Of a DNA stretch of 64,000 bases, positions 1 through 8,365 are shown one piece after another. Source of the stretch: Microbacterium murale (GTDB lineage Bacteria > Actinomycetota > Actinomycetes > Actinomycetales > Microbacteriaceae); the NCBI RefSeq assembly GCF_014635185.1, contig NZ_BMCM01000006.1, positions 225,830 through 289,829 of the forward strand, read 5' to 3'. Every line of letters starts with the position of its first letter. Position 1 is the stretch's first letter. The notes beneath the pieces are model-generated. The model ran no database searches and was not told where the DNA came from. It saw nothing but the letters and a program-made list of their open reading frames with translations. The position numbers were made by a program, and so were the translations under genes.

Positions 1-2
1 AG

Positions 3-1085
3 TTCTCCGACCAGATCGCCGCCGACGTCTCGCAGGATCTGGCCGAACAGGGCCTCATCCTCGATTCCTTCCAGATCAAGGGCATCACCGACAAGGTCGG
101 CTACATCCAGTCCCTCGGCGCCCCCGAGATCCAGGCGAAGCGCCAGTCGGCCGAGATCTCGCAGACCAACGCCGACCGCGCGATCAACCAGAAGAACATC
201 GCCAACCAAGAAGCCAATCTGATCGAGCAGACCGCTCTCGACACGAACACGGCCAACTCCAACGCCGGCATCGGTCGAGCTCGCGCCGAGGCGGAGCAGG
301 CAGAGAACCTCGCCCGCGAGCAGGCGCAGCAGGCCGTGCTGCAACAGCAGGCCGAGAACCGTCAAGCGCAGCTGGATGCTGACGTCAAGCGTGTCGCCGA
401 CGCCCAGCGCTACGAGGCAGAGACCCGCGCCCAGGCCGAGCTCTACACACGTGAACGGGCCGCAGAGGCCGGTGCTATCGAGCAGGTCAAGCAGGCCGAG
501 GCCCGCACCCGCATCGCCGAGCAGCAGGCCCAGGCCGACCGTGCCCGCGCCGACGGTGAAGCGGCGGCCGCCGTCGCGAAGGCCACCGGTGACGCCGACG
601 CGCTGCGCGCACAGGCCGAGGCAGAAGCCGAGGCCCGCCGTCTGCGCGCCAACGCGGAGGCAGACGCCATCCGCGCCGAGGGTGACGCACGTGCGGCCGC
701 GCTCGAGGCAGAGGCGAAGGCCATCGCATCCAACCAGGAGGCGTTCCTCTCCCAGCGCGTTCTCGACGTGCTGCCGAACATCATGAGCGAATTCGCGAAG
801 GGGTACGCCACGATCGGAAGCGTCTCGATCATCGGCGGTTCCGGCAACGACGGCGCTTCGGATGTCGTCGGCGCCGACAGTGCGAAGGCGCTGAAGTCTG
901 TGTTCGACAGCGTGAGTTCGGCCACCGGCCTCGATCTCGCCGCGATCATCCAGGGTCAGGCCGTCGGCCGCGGCATCGGAGAGAGCATCTCGAATGCCCA
1001 GGCTCCTGCTCCGGCGAAGAAACCGAAGGCGAAGGCGGCCGACTCGGCTGCCGCTCCCCCGCCCCCGCCCGCATCGGCCGAGTAG
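3..1085 (+). CDS. Flotillin-like SPFH protein, C-terminal part
   Basis: The gene is open from the window edge, so the start and the N-terminal SPFH membrane domain are missing; 360 residues are visible. They begin with a FSDQIAADV stretch and pass into a long Ala/Glu/Gln/Arg-rich coiled coil (about residues 40-240). A conserved flotillin tail with LDVLPNIM follows, then a Gly-Ser stretch and a Pro/Ala/Lys-rich end. Flotillins scaffold ordered membrane microdomains from the cytoplasmic face. The coiled coil mediates oligomerisation. A strong hairpin follows the stop, and the next gene is convergent. The family is clear; the cellular role in this strain is inferred. Confidence 0.9.
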   Translation, partial: FSDQIAADVSQDLAEQGLILDSFQIKGITDKVGYIQSLGAPEIQAKRQSAEISQTNADRAINQKNIANQEANLIEQTALDTNTANSNAGIGRARAEAEQAENLAREQAQQAVLQQQAENRQAQLDADVKRVADAQRYEAETRAQAELYTRERAAEAGAIEQVKQAEARTRIAEQQAQADRARADGEAAAAVAKATGDADALRAQAEAEAEARRLRANAEADAIRAEGDARAAALEAEAKAIASNQEAFLSQRVLDVLPNIMSEFAKGYATIGSVSIIGGSGNDGASDVVGADSAKALKSVFDSVSSATGLDLAAIIQGQAVGRGIGESISNAQAPAPAKKPKAKAADSAAAPPPPPASAE

Positions 1086-1095
1086 TCGGCAGACG

Positions 1096-1139
1096 AAGAG
1101 CGGATGCCGCGTGCCACATCGGCCGCGGCATCCGCTCTT
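1096..1139. terminator. Bidirectional hairpin terminator
   Basis: A perfect 16-bp inverted repeat (1096-1111 and 1124-1139, arm AAGAGCGGATGCCGCG) encloses a 12-base loop. On the + strand the right arm ends in CTCTTT. It lies between the convergent flotillin and ABC permease genes, so it can serve both transcripts. Confidence 0.85.
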
Positions 1140-1150
1140 TCTGTTCGCGT

Positions 1151-1885
1151 CTACGGGGTGCGCCGGCGCAGAGTGAGCGATGCCAGCACCAGCGCGCCCA
1201 GCATGAACGCGACGACGATCAACAGCGGGCCGAACACGTCCCACCCCTCGTCTCCCGCGGAGACGGCGTTGATCGTGTCGATCGCGTAGCTCAGCGGCAG
1301 CCAGTCCGAGATCGCGTGCAGCACGTCTGGCATCTGGTCGCGCGGCATGAAGAGTCCGCCGAGGATGATCTGCGGGAACACGAGCAGCGGCATGAACTGC
1401 ACGGCCTGGAACTCGGTCTGTGCGAAGGCACTCGCCAGCAGTCCGAGCGCGGTCCCGAGCAGGGCGTCCACGACCGCCACCAACCCCAGCTGCCACAGCG
1501 GGCCGTCGGTCTCCAGCCCGCAGACCCACACCGCGAACGAGACGGTGATCACGGCCTGCAGCAGCGCCATCAGACCGAACGCCAGTGCGTAGCCGAGGAT
1601 GAAGTCGCTCTTCGCCAGCGGCGTGGTCATCAGCCGCTCCAGCGTTCCCGAGCGACGCTCACGCAGTGTCGTGATCGAGGTGATCAGGAACATCACGATG
1701 AACGGGAACAGCGCGAGGATCGGCCCGCCGAACTGGTCGAACACGCCCTCCTGATCGCTGAAGAGCCACGCGAACAGGCCGACCAGCAGGCTCGGCGCGA
1801 TGAGCATGAGCGCGATGGACCGCGGATCGTGCCGCAGTTGCGCAAGCACGCGCCCCGCGGTGGCGAAGAGCCGGATGCCGTTCAT
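1151..1885 (-). CDS. ABC-2 type transporter permease
   Basis: This 244-residue integral membrane protein has about six hydrophobic segments. Between the second and third lies the TTLRERRSGTLERLMTTP loop, the coupling region typical of ABC2_membrane permeases of the DrrB/NodJ type. Such proteins export drugs, lipids or other small molecules together with a separate ATPase. The start ATG overlaps the stop of the upstream ATPase gene by four bases (ATGA), so the pair is translationally coupled. A TetR gene precedes the pair, which suggests a drug- or ligand-induced exporter. The substrate cannot be read from the sequence. Confidence 0.9.
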   Translation of the reverse strand: MNGIRLFATAGRVLAQLRHDPRSIALMLIAPSLLVGLFAWLFSDQEGVFDQFGGPILALFPFIVMFLITSITTLRERRSGTLERLMTTPLAKSDFILGYALAFGLMALLQAVITVSFAVWVCGLETDGPLWQLGLVAVVDALLGTALGLLASAFAQTEFQAVQFMPLLVFPQIILGGLFMPRDQMPDVLHAISDWLPLSYAIDTINAVSAGDEGWDVFGPLLIVVAFMLGALVLASLTLRRRTP

Positions 1886-2646
1886 TCTCCGGTCTCCTCG
1901 CGGCGCGATCTGCGCGTATCCAGATGGTGCTGCTGATCCCGTTCGATCAGGGCGAGGAAGGCAGCATCCGGATCTTCCGCTCCCGTATCGGCGAGCAGCC
2001 CCTTCGGGGTCGTGTCGGCGATGATGCGGCCTGCACGCATGAGCAGCAGCCGGTCGCAGCGCAGCGCCTCATCCATGACATGACTCGACACCAGCAGCGT
2101 CACTCCGCGCTCGGCGAGACCACGGAACTGCGTCCACAGCTCCGCGCGCAGCACCGGGTCGAGGCCGACGGTCGGCTCGTCGAGTACGACGAGCTCCGGA
2201 GATCCGACCAGCGCCATGGCGAGCGACACGCGGCTGCCCTCGCCGCCGCTGAGTGAGGATACGAGCTGATCCGCCTGCCCTGTGAGCCCGACGTCGGCGA
2301 TCACGCGGTCGACGGCATCGCGTGGCGCGCCGAGCAGCGTCGCGACGTAGCGGAGGTTCTGCCGGATGGTCAGGTCGTCGTACGCCGACGCGTCCTGAGT
2401 GCCGTAGGCGACGCGGTGCCGCAGCACGCGCGATCCGGCGGGTTCGCCGAGCACCGTCACCGTGCCGGATTCGACGCGCTGCACCCCGACGATCGAGCGC
2501 ATCAGGGTGGTCTTGCCGCAACCTGATGGGCCGAGCAGACCGGTGATCTGTCCGCGCGGGATCGACACGTCGACGCCGTCGAAGACGCGCACCTTCCCGC
2601 GTCGCACGCGCAGCTGCGACACCTCAACGCTCGATTTATTCATCAT
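1882..2646 (-). CDS. ABC transporter ATP-binding protein (DrrA-like)
   Basis: This is the nucleotide-binding subunit for the downstream ABC-2 permease. Visible motifs are Walker A GPSGCGKTT, signature SSLSGGEGSRVSLAMAL, Walker B LVVLDEPTVGLDP and the H-loop VSSHVMDE. An open frame extends upstream to 2682, but the ATG at 2646 (ATGATGAATAAA) is preferred. It lies seven bases below a good -10 element, has no Shine-Dalgarno and sits at the predicted transcription start, so the mRNA is probably leaderless. The protein then has 254 residues, usual for the family. The second ATG at 2643 is equally possible. Confidence 0.9.
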   Translation of the reverse strand: MMNKSSVEVSQLRVRRGKVRVFDGVDVSIPRGQITGLLGPSGCGKTTLMRSIVGVQRVESGTVTVLGEPAGSRVLRHRVAYGTQDASAYDDLTIRQNLRYVATLLGAPRDAVDRVIADVGLTGQADQLVSSLSGGEGSRVSLAMALVGSPELVVLDEPTVGLDPVLRAELWTQFRGLAERGVTLLVSSHVMDEALRCDRLLLMRAGRIIADTTPKGLLADTGAEDPDAAFLALIERDQQHHLDTRRSRREETGE

Positions 2647-2682
2647 GTGATGAATTGTGCGCTTCGGATGCTGCGGCGTCAA
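2638..2682 (-). promoter_or_regulatory. Promoter and palindromic operator of the ABC exporter operon
   Basis: On the minus strand TTGACG (2682-2677), a 17-base spacer and CACAAT (2659-2654) form a near-consensus sigma-A promoter. A perfect inverted repeat ATTCATCA-TG-TGATGAAT (2638-2655) overlaps the -10 end, the predicted start point and the first codons. A repressor bound there would block RNA polymerase. The TetR gene immediately upstream is the obvious candidate; this link is inferred. Confidence 0.7.
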
Positions 2683-2705
2683 GCCCCCGGTCAGTCGAAC
2701 AGCGG

Positions 2706-3293
2706 TCAGTCGAAGAGATACCTCTGCACAGTGGGGCCGATCCGCGTCACGAGCTCGTCGACCTCGGCATCCGCGATCGGCGGCAGCTTCAGCACGTAGC
2801 GCGCCATCAGAAGACCCGCGATCTGCGACGCCGCGAGCGTCGAGCGCAGTGCCGCGTCATCCGTATCGAGTGCGCGCGCGATCCGCCCGAGCAGTTCGCG
2901 CGAGAGGAACCCCGCCAACACTGGAGTCGTGAGCTTGCTGCCGATCGCTGCGCGCATCAGGGCGACACCACGGCGGCGCACCTCGGGTTGCTCGAACGCC
3001 TGCAGAACGAAGCGCACCACGCGCTCGCCGACCTCGTCACGCGGACCTGCCAGGATCTCCGGGATCGCCACGTCCGGCCGGATCGGCATGCCCATGGCGG
3101 CCGCGAACAGGTCGGCTTTGGTGCCGAAGTAGTGGTGCACGAGCGCGCTGTCGACACCGGCGCGGGTGGCGATCGCGCGGATCGTCGAGCCGTCGTAGCC
3201 GTGCTCGCCGAACTCGTCGACAGCGGCCGAGATGATCCGTTCGCGGGAATCCGTCTCTCCGCGCGGGCGCCCGCGCCGCCTCACCGTGGCCAT
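2706..3293 (-). CDS. TetR-family transcriptional regulator
   Basis: The 195-residue protein has an N-terminal TetR helix-turn-helix (about residues 15-60), with ERIISAAVDEFGEHGYDGSTIRAIATRAGV and the recognition end LVHHYFGTKADLF. The C-terminal half is a ligand-binding domain of the kind seen in exporter-linked TetR proteins. The gene ends 60 bases before the ABC exporter operon on the same strand, and a palindrome covers that operon's promoter. It most likely represses the exporter and is released by a transported compound. Confidence 0.92.
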   Translation of the reverse strand: MATVRRRGRPRGETDSRERIISAAVDEFGEHGYDGSTIRAIATRAGVDSALVHHYFGTKADLFAAAMGMPIRPDVAIPEILAGPRDEVGERVVRFVLQAFEQPEVRRRGVALMRAAIGSKLTTPVLAGFLSRELLGRIARALDTDDAALRSTLAASQIAGLLMARYVLKLPPIADAEVDELVTRIGPTVQRYLFD

Positions 3294-3358
3294 GTCGCTC
3301 AGCCTACGCGCCGATGTGCGCTCACCATCCGCTCACTGCCGTCGCTCTATTCGCCGTG

Positions 3359-3498
3359 CACCACTCGCTGCGTGAGACCCCATCCCCTGCGTGGTATCTC
3401 ACGCCCAGCATGTTGCGTCCCGCAGCGCCGTCCACAGCCACACCACCCTTTGCATGAGACCCCAACCCCGCCGTGGGGTCTCACGCAGAACCTGTTGC
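3359..3498. repeat. Pair of direct stem-loop repeats in an intergenic region
   Basis: Two related copies of about 58 bases (3359-3416 and 3441-3498) lie in the same orientation, 82 bases apart. Each carries a hairpin. In the second copy it is a perfect 10-bp stem TGAGACCCCA (3455-3464) with TGGGGTCTCA (3474-3483). In the first copy the stem has one mismatch. Both copies start with CACCAC and end with TGTTGC. The rest of 3294-3532 shows no gene. Confidence 0.7.
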
Positions 3499-3532
3499 AC
3501 GACGCCGGGCAGCGACGCGAGAGACTGGAGAG

Positions 3533-6091
3533 ATGACCGTTGCCCCGTTCGACCTGTCGAGGATCGGCCGCGGACTCGCATTCGCGTCCGCTGTCGACGA
3601 TCTGAGCACGGCGCTCGACCACAGCACCTCTGTCGTCGTCAGCTCTCCCCCTGGCACGGGCAAGACGACGCTCGTCCCGCCGATCATCGCCGGTCGCGTC
3701 TCCGGTCGCGTGATCGTGACGCAGCCCCGCCGCGTCGCCGCTCGCGCCGCCGCCCGACGACTCGCGCAGCTGGACGGATCGCCTATCGGCTCCCGTGTCG
3801 GATTCACCGTCCGCGGCGAGCGCCAGGTGGAGCGCTCCGCGTTGATCGAGTTCGTCACCGCCGGTGTGCTGTTGCGCCGCCTGCTCGACGATCCAGGGCT
3901 CGACGGTGTCGGCGCGGTCGTGATCGACGAGGTGCATGAGCGGGCGCTCGAGACGGATCTGCTGATCGGTCTGCTCGGCGAGGTGCGCGAGCTGCGCGAC
4001 GACCTCGTGGTCATCGCCATGTCGGCGACGCTCGATGCCGATCGGTTTGCGACAGTCCTCGGCACGGATGCCGCGCCCACCCCGATCGTGACCCAGACGG
4101 TTCCCGCGCATCCGCTCGATGTGCGATATGCCCCGAGTCCTTCGGCGCGGTTGGACGAACGCGGCGTGACCTGGGCATTCCTGGACCACGTCGCGCGCAC
4201 CGCCGTCGATTCGCATCGCGGCCTGGCAGGCAACACTCCCGAGGCCGACGCCCTCGTGTTCGCACCTGGTGCGCGCGAGGTCTCAGAGATCGCTCGCCGC
4301 ATCCGGAATCTCGCCCCCGAGCTCGACGTCCGCGAGCTGCACGGCCAGGTCCCCGCCGCCGAGCAGGATGCCGTCATCGGCGGCCGCGGGCCGGCGGACC
4401 CCGCCCGGATCATCGTCACGACCTCGCTCGCCGAATCATCGCTGACCGTTCCCGGCGTTCGACTGGTCGTCGACACCTGCCTGTCCCGCGCACCGCAACG
4501 GGATGCGGGGCGGGGCATGAGCGGCCTCGTCACCGGCCCGACATCCCGCGCCTCTGCGACTCAGCGCGCAGGCCGCGCGACCCGTGAGGGGCCAGGTGTC
4601 GTGGTGCGTTGCGTCGACGAACGCACCTTCGCCGCTGCACCAGCGCGGCCGGCTCCGGAGATCGCAACGACGGATCTCACCGACGCCGCACTGCTCCTCG
4701 CCTGCTGGGGCGCACCGGGCGGAGCGGGGCTTCGACTGGTCGATCCGCTTCCGACCGACAGCCTGAACGACGCCACGACTGTACTGCACGGACTCGGCGC
4801 GATCGACGCCGACGGACGGGCGACCGACGACGGACGACAGCTCGCCCGCGTCCCGACCGACCCGCGCCCCGCTCGCGCACTCCGCGACGGCGGCGCGCTG
4901 GTCGGCGGGCCGGCGGCTGCCGAGGTGGTGGCGCTGATCGGGGGCGAGCTCCGCGTCGCGGACGGCGACGTGACATCGACGCTCACCGCACTGCGGAACA
5001 GGCGAAGCCCCGACGCGCGCCGCTGGGAGCAGGAGGTTCGTCGCCTCATGCAGTTCACCTCTCACGCCGGCGACGTTCGAGGAGGATCGGACCAGACCGG
5101 CCTCATCATCGCTCTCGCCTTCCCCGAGCGGATCGCCCGTCGCGTCGATCATTCGGCCGGCGGTGCGACGTTCCTGCTCGCATCCGGCACCCGCGCGGGA
5201 CTGACCGGTCCACTCGCTGGTGCCGAGTGGCTCGCGGTGGCAGACGTCACTCGAGCGCAGGGCCGAGCGGCGGCGGGCACCGGGGCGGTCATCCGTTCGG
5301 CAGCGGTCATCTCGGAGAGCCAGGCGGAACAGGCGGCGACCCATCTGATCACCGACCGCGTCGAGGCGAAGTTCGCGGACGGGCGCGTCGTCGCCCGCCG
5401 CGAGCGCCGGATCGGCGCGATCGTCCGATCATCCGTTCCGGTGCGGGTTCAGGCCGGCGACGGTGGCCGGGATGCCATCCGACGCGCGCTGGAGGAACAA
5501 GGGCTCGGAGTGTTCACGTGGTCGGAGTCGGCGGAGGGGCTGCGGCGGCGGCTGGCGCTACTGCATCGCGAGATCGGCTCCCCGTGGCCGGATGTGTCGG
5601 ATGCTGCGCTCCTAGGTGCCCTCGATTCTTGGCTCGGTCCGGAGCTGGCGACACTTGCCACCGGCACACCGGCCGCGCGGATCGACCTGGCCACGGCGCT
5701 TCGACGGCTGCTGCCATGGCCGGCGGCGGCGGACCTCGACACCCTGGCGCCCGAACGGCTCGAGGTGCCCAGTGGATCACGGATCCGCGTGACGTATCCG
5801 CCGATCGATGATCCCTCGGCTCGCCCTGTCGTTGCCGTGAAGCTGCAGGAGTGCTTCGGGTGGGCGGAGACCCCGCGCCTCGTCGGCGGGCGGGTGCCGG
5901 TGCTGTTCCACCTGCTCTCCCCCGGCGGGCACCCTCTCGCGGTGACCGACGACCTCGCGTCGTTCTGGGCCGGTCCCTACTCCCAGGTGCGGGCGGAGAT
6001 GCGCGGCCGGTACCCGAAGCATCCGTGGCCGGAAGACCCCTGGTCGACCGCTCCCACCCGGCATACGAAGCGCCGGGCCGCCCAGAAGTAG
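3533..6091 (+). CDS. hrpB: ATP-dependent helicase HrpB (DEAH family)
   Basis: This 852-residue DEAH/RHA helicase has Walker A GTGKTT at residues 41-46, DEVH at 132-135, motif III SAT at 164-166, and TSLAESSLT and QRAGRATREGPG in the second RecA lobe. A C-terminal HrpB domain (about 600-830) includes YPPIDDPSARPVVAVKLQE. The start at 3533 is preferred over upstream in-frame codons because GGAGAG lies just before ATG and residue 1 begins the family's N-terminus. HrpB proteins are bacterial RNA/DNA helicases of poorly defined function. The gene stands alone. Confidence 0.93.
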   Translation: MTVAPFDLSRIGRGLAFASAVDDLSTALDHSTSVVVSSPPGTGKTTLVPPIIAGRVSGRVIVTQPRRVAARAAARRLAQLDGSPIGSRVGFTVRGERQVERSALIEFVTAGVLLRRLLDDPGLDGVGAVVIDEVHERALETDLLIGLLGEVRELRDDLVVIAMSATLDADRFATVLGTDAAPTPIVTQTVPAHPLDVRYAPSPSARLDERGVTWAFLDHVARTAVDSHRGLAGNTPEADALVFAPGAREVSEIARRIRNLAPELDVRELHGQVPAAEQDAVIGGRGPADPARIIVTTSLAESSLTVPGVRLVVDTCLSRAPQRDAGRGMSGLVTGPTSRASATQRAGRATREGPGVVVRCVDERTFAAAPARPAPEIATTDLTDAALLLACWGAPGGAGLRLVDPLPTDSLNDATTVLHGLGAIDADGRATDDGRQLARVPTDPRPARALRDGGALVGGPAAAEVVALIGGELRVADGDVTSTLTALRNRRSPDARRWEQEVRRLMQFTSHAGDVRGGSDQTGLIIALAFPERIARRVDHSAGGATFLLASGTRAGLTGPLAGAEWLAVADVTRAQGRAAAGTGAVIRSAAVISESQAEQAATHLITDRVEAKFADGRVVARRERRIGAIVRSSVPVRVQAGDGGRDAIRRALEEQGLGVFTWSESAEGLRRRLALLHREIGSPWPDVSDAALLGALDSWLGPELATLATGTPAARIDLATALRRLLPWPAAADLDTLAPERLEVPSGSRIRVTYPPIDDPSARPVVAVKLQECFGWAETPRLVGGRVPVLFHLLSPGGHPLAVTDDLASFWAGPYSQVRAEMRGRYPKHPWPEDPWSTAPTRHTKRRAAQK

Positions 6092-6111
6092 CCGGTCACG
6101 CGTTCGCGATC

Positions 6112-6196
6112 GTGCACAACTTCGGACGTGGCATCCGACACGCCGCGAATCTCGCAGAACGTACGGCGCGTCGCATCCGTCATCCGAAGTTGTGCT
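6112..6196. repeat. Long imperfect palindrome between hrpB and sdaA
   Basis: The outer arms GCACAACTTCGGA and TCCGAAGTTGTGC match perfectly. Inside them a second pairing (GCATCCGACACGCCG against CGGCGCGTCGCATCC) has about three mismatches. The 85-base element lies between two convergent genes and could act as a bidirectional terminator or be a mobile palindromic repeat. There is no T tract, so the terminator role is uncertain. Confidence 0.65.
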
Positions 6197-6221
6197 CGCG
6201 ACGTCGCGGAGAACCCGTGAA

Positions 6222-7796
6222 TCAGCACTCGATGACGTTGACCGCGAGACCGCCCTCGCTCGTCTCCTTGTACTTCGTCGACATGTCGATCCCGGTCTGG
6301 CGCATCGTCTCGACGACAGCGTCCAGTGACACGTAATGCTCGCCGTCGCCGCGCAGCGCGAGGCGCGCGGCCGTGACCGCGGTGGATGCCGCGATCGCAT
6401 TCCGCTCGATGCAAGGGATCTGCACGAGACCGCCGATCGGGTCGCACGTGAGGCCGAGGTGGTGCTCCATCGCGATCTCCGCGGCGTTCTCGATCTGCCG
6501 ATTGGTACCGCCCATCACGGCGGTGAGACCACCGGCGGCCATCGCGCAGGCGGATCCGACCTCCGCCTGGCATCCGCCTTCGGCCCCGGAGATCGACGCG
6601 TTGGCCTTGAACAGCGATCCGAGAGCGGTGGCCGTGAGCAGGAATCGACGGATGCCGCGGCGACGGTTCGCCTCGGCGATCTGCCCGGGATCGGTGTTCT
6701 GCCGTTTCGACTCGCCTTCAGCTCGCTCAACGCGTTTCGTCTCGCTGCGCTCGCTCAACGACCCGTGGAAACTGTCCTCGCTCAACGACCCGCGGGTGGC
6801 CCCCTGCGAGAAGCCGAGGAGGGCACTGCCGACCAGTTCGCCGTAAGGCGTGACGGCGTTGCCGGAACCGAGGCCGGAGTCGGCGAGGAACCGCCACCAG
6901 TACATCGCGACCGCGGGGAGGATGCCGGCGGCGCCGTTCGTCGGAGCAGTGACGACCCGTCCGCCGGCGGCGTTCTCCTCATTCACCGCGAGCGCGAAGG
7001 CGCCGAGCCACTCGCCCGGGATCTCGCGGCCGCCCTCTGCCTCGACGGCGTCCAGTTGCGCACGGATCGCGCCGGCGCGACGCTTCACCTTGAGTATGCC
7101 TGGCAGCACACCGTCGGCGTGCAGTCCGGCGTCCACGCAAGCGGCCATCGCATCCCAGATCGCGTCGAGGCCGGCGGCGAGCTCTTCCTCCGAGCGCATC
7201 GCGAGTTCGTTCTCGCGCGCGACATCGGCGATCGTGAAGCCGTGCTCATCGCAGAGGGCAAGCAGGGAGGCGGCATCGGCGTAGCCGAACGGCAGAGGTG
7301 CGGCGCTGACCTGCGCGTCCTCGCCCTCGCGGCGGATGAACCCACCACCGACGGAGTAGTACGTCTCCTCGGCCAGCGCGCTTCCGTCGGCACCGAGGGC
7401 CGTGAGCGTCATCGCATTCGGATGCCCGGGCAGCCGCGTGCGCGGAGCGAACCTGATGTCGCCCTTCTCGAACGCGATGGCATGCGTCCCCCCGATGAGC
7501 AGCGTTTCGCCCGCGGGGAACTCCGTCCACGCCGAACGCACTTCTGCAGGTTCGCAGGTCTCGGGGGTGAGTCCGCGCAGTCCCGCGACGACGGCATCCG
7601 GTGTGCCGTGCCCGATGCCCGTCGCCCCGAGCGAGCCGTACAGCGTGCAGGTCACCCGCGCCACGTCGCCGAGTACAGCGCCGGCGCTCAGGCGTCGAGC
7701 GAAGTCGAGCGCCGCACGCATCGGTCCGACCGTGTGCGAACTCGACGGTCCCACGCCGATGGAGAAGAAGTCGAAAGCCGAGACGTACGCAGTCAC
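6222..7796 (-). CDS. sdaA: L-serine dehydratase (single-chain, iron-sulfur)
   Basis: This enzyme deaminates L-serine to pyruvate and ammonia with a [4Fe-4S] cluster. The beta-type domain comes first (SSSHTVGPM near residue 20), then the alpha-type domain with [29 protein letters not shown] and [14 protein letters not shown]. It ends in a C-terminal cysteine (VIEC), the inhibitory-tail residue known in this family. The start is GTG with GGAGGA upstream. At 524 residues it is longer than the usual 455-470. About 40 of the extra residues (around 330-370) are encoded by a repetitive DNA element inserted in frame. Whether that loop affects activity is unknown. Confidence 0.93.
   Translation of the reverse strand: MTAYVSAFDFFSIGVGPSSSHTVGPMRAALDFARRLSAGAVLGDVARVTCTLYGSLGATGIGHGTPDAVVAGLRGLTPETCEPAEVRSAWTEFPAGETLLIGGTHAIAFEKGDIRFAPRTRLPGHPNAMTLTALGADGSALAEETYYSVGGGFIRREGEDAQVSAAPLPFGYADAASLLALCDEHGFTIADVARENELAMRSEEELAAGLDAIWDAMAACVDAGLHADGVLPGILKVKRRAGAIRAQLDAVEAEGGREIPGEWLGAFALAVNEENAAGGRVVTAPTNGAAGILPAVAMYWWRFLADSGLGSGNAVTPYGELVGSALLGFSQGATRGSLSEDSFHGSLSERSETKRVERAEGESKRQNTDPGQIAEANRRRGIRRFLLTATALGSLFKANASISGAEGGCQAEVGSACAMAAGGLTAVMGGTNRQIENAAEIAMEHHLGLTCDPIGGLVQIPCIERNAIAASTAVTAARLALRGDGEHYVSLDAVVETMRQTGIDMSTKYKETSEGGLAVNVIEC
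6703..6791 (-). repeat. Repetitive element inserted in frame within sdaA
   Basis: The insert has two head-to-tail units, 6703-6732 and 6733-6763, sharing CGTTTCG and CGCTCAACG on the + strand, and a partial third unit at 6777-6791. On the coding strand the units read GTTGAGCGAG...CGAAACG and encode repeated [20 protein letters not shown] residues. This GTCGTTGAGCGAGCGCAGCG pattern resembles a dispersed repeat common between genes in Microbacteriaceae. Confidence 0.8.
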
Positions 7797-7805
7797 TCCT
7801 CCAGG

Positions 7806-8303
7806 CTACGCTCTGGTCCTGCCGCGAGCGATTCGCTGACGAGTGAAGAATTCTCGGACCCGTCTCGGGAACCAGAGCAGGCACACGATCGCGACATGCA
7901 GCACGTCACCCACGATCACCGGGAGGTAGTACTCAGGTCCCGCCAACGCAGAGGTCACGCTGTTCAGAGTTGCCCCTGCCACCACGATCGTGAGTGTGAT
8001 GCGGGCCCAGTTCCGCCCCCGAAGCACGTTCACCGTCAGCCATACGGCCACGACGGCGTACACCCCGTGCGCCACCGCGGTCGAGATGCGGACGGTCTGC
8101 AGGGCGTTCGCGACAGCGGCGGCCCCCAGCGCGGGTTCGGAACGTTCGATCGATGCTGCGTACGGCTGCGGATCCAGGAACATCGCGATGGGAAGAGCGA
8201 CGAGCACGACGACCAGAGCGAGCACGGCGAGGGCGAGCCACTGCAACGCGCGAGGCGGACGCGACGCGGGTCCGGGTTCACGGGAAGGTGCGGTGATATT
8301 CAT
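7806..8303 (-). CDS. Conserved membrane protein, four predicted helices
   Basis: From the ATG at 8303 the protein has 165 residues and four hydrophobic segments (about 25-45, 75-95, 105-125 and 130-150), ending in an Arg-rich cytoplasmic tail. An earlier in-frame codon at 8324 is possible but lies inside the divergent operator. No enzymatic motif is visible and I do not recognise the family. The gene ends 9 bases before sdaA on the same strand, so the two may be cotranscribed. It is divergent from a TetR gene, which probably controls it. Confidence 0.75.
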   Translation of the reverse strand: MNITAPSREPGPASRPPRALQWLALAVLALVVVLVALPIAMFLDPQPYAASIERSEPALGAAAVANALQTVRISTAVAHGVYAVVAVWLTVNVLRGRNWARITLTIVVAGATLNSVTSALAGPEYYLPVIVGDVLHVAIVCLLWFPRRVREFFTRQRIARGRTRA

Positions 8304-8323
8304 CCGCGCGACGTTACCACACA

Positions 8324-8357
8324 CCTGTACGGTAAAGAAATAGTACAGCCGTATAGG
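8324..8357. promoter_or_regulatory. Inverted-repeat operator between divergent genes
   Basis: CCTGTACGG (8324-8332) and CCGTATAGG (8349-8357) form an inverted repeat with one mismatch and a 16-base spacer. It lies between the divergent membrane protein and TetR starts, where it would cover both promoters. It is the likely autoregulatory site of the TetR gene at 8366. Confidence 0.55.
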
Positions 8358-8365
8358 CTAACGCC

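Noticed and set aside
2678-2686. GTCAAGCCC on the + strand upstream of the ABC exporter
   Set aside because: It faces away from any + strand gene, and its complement TTGACG is the -35 of the exporter promoter.
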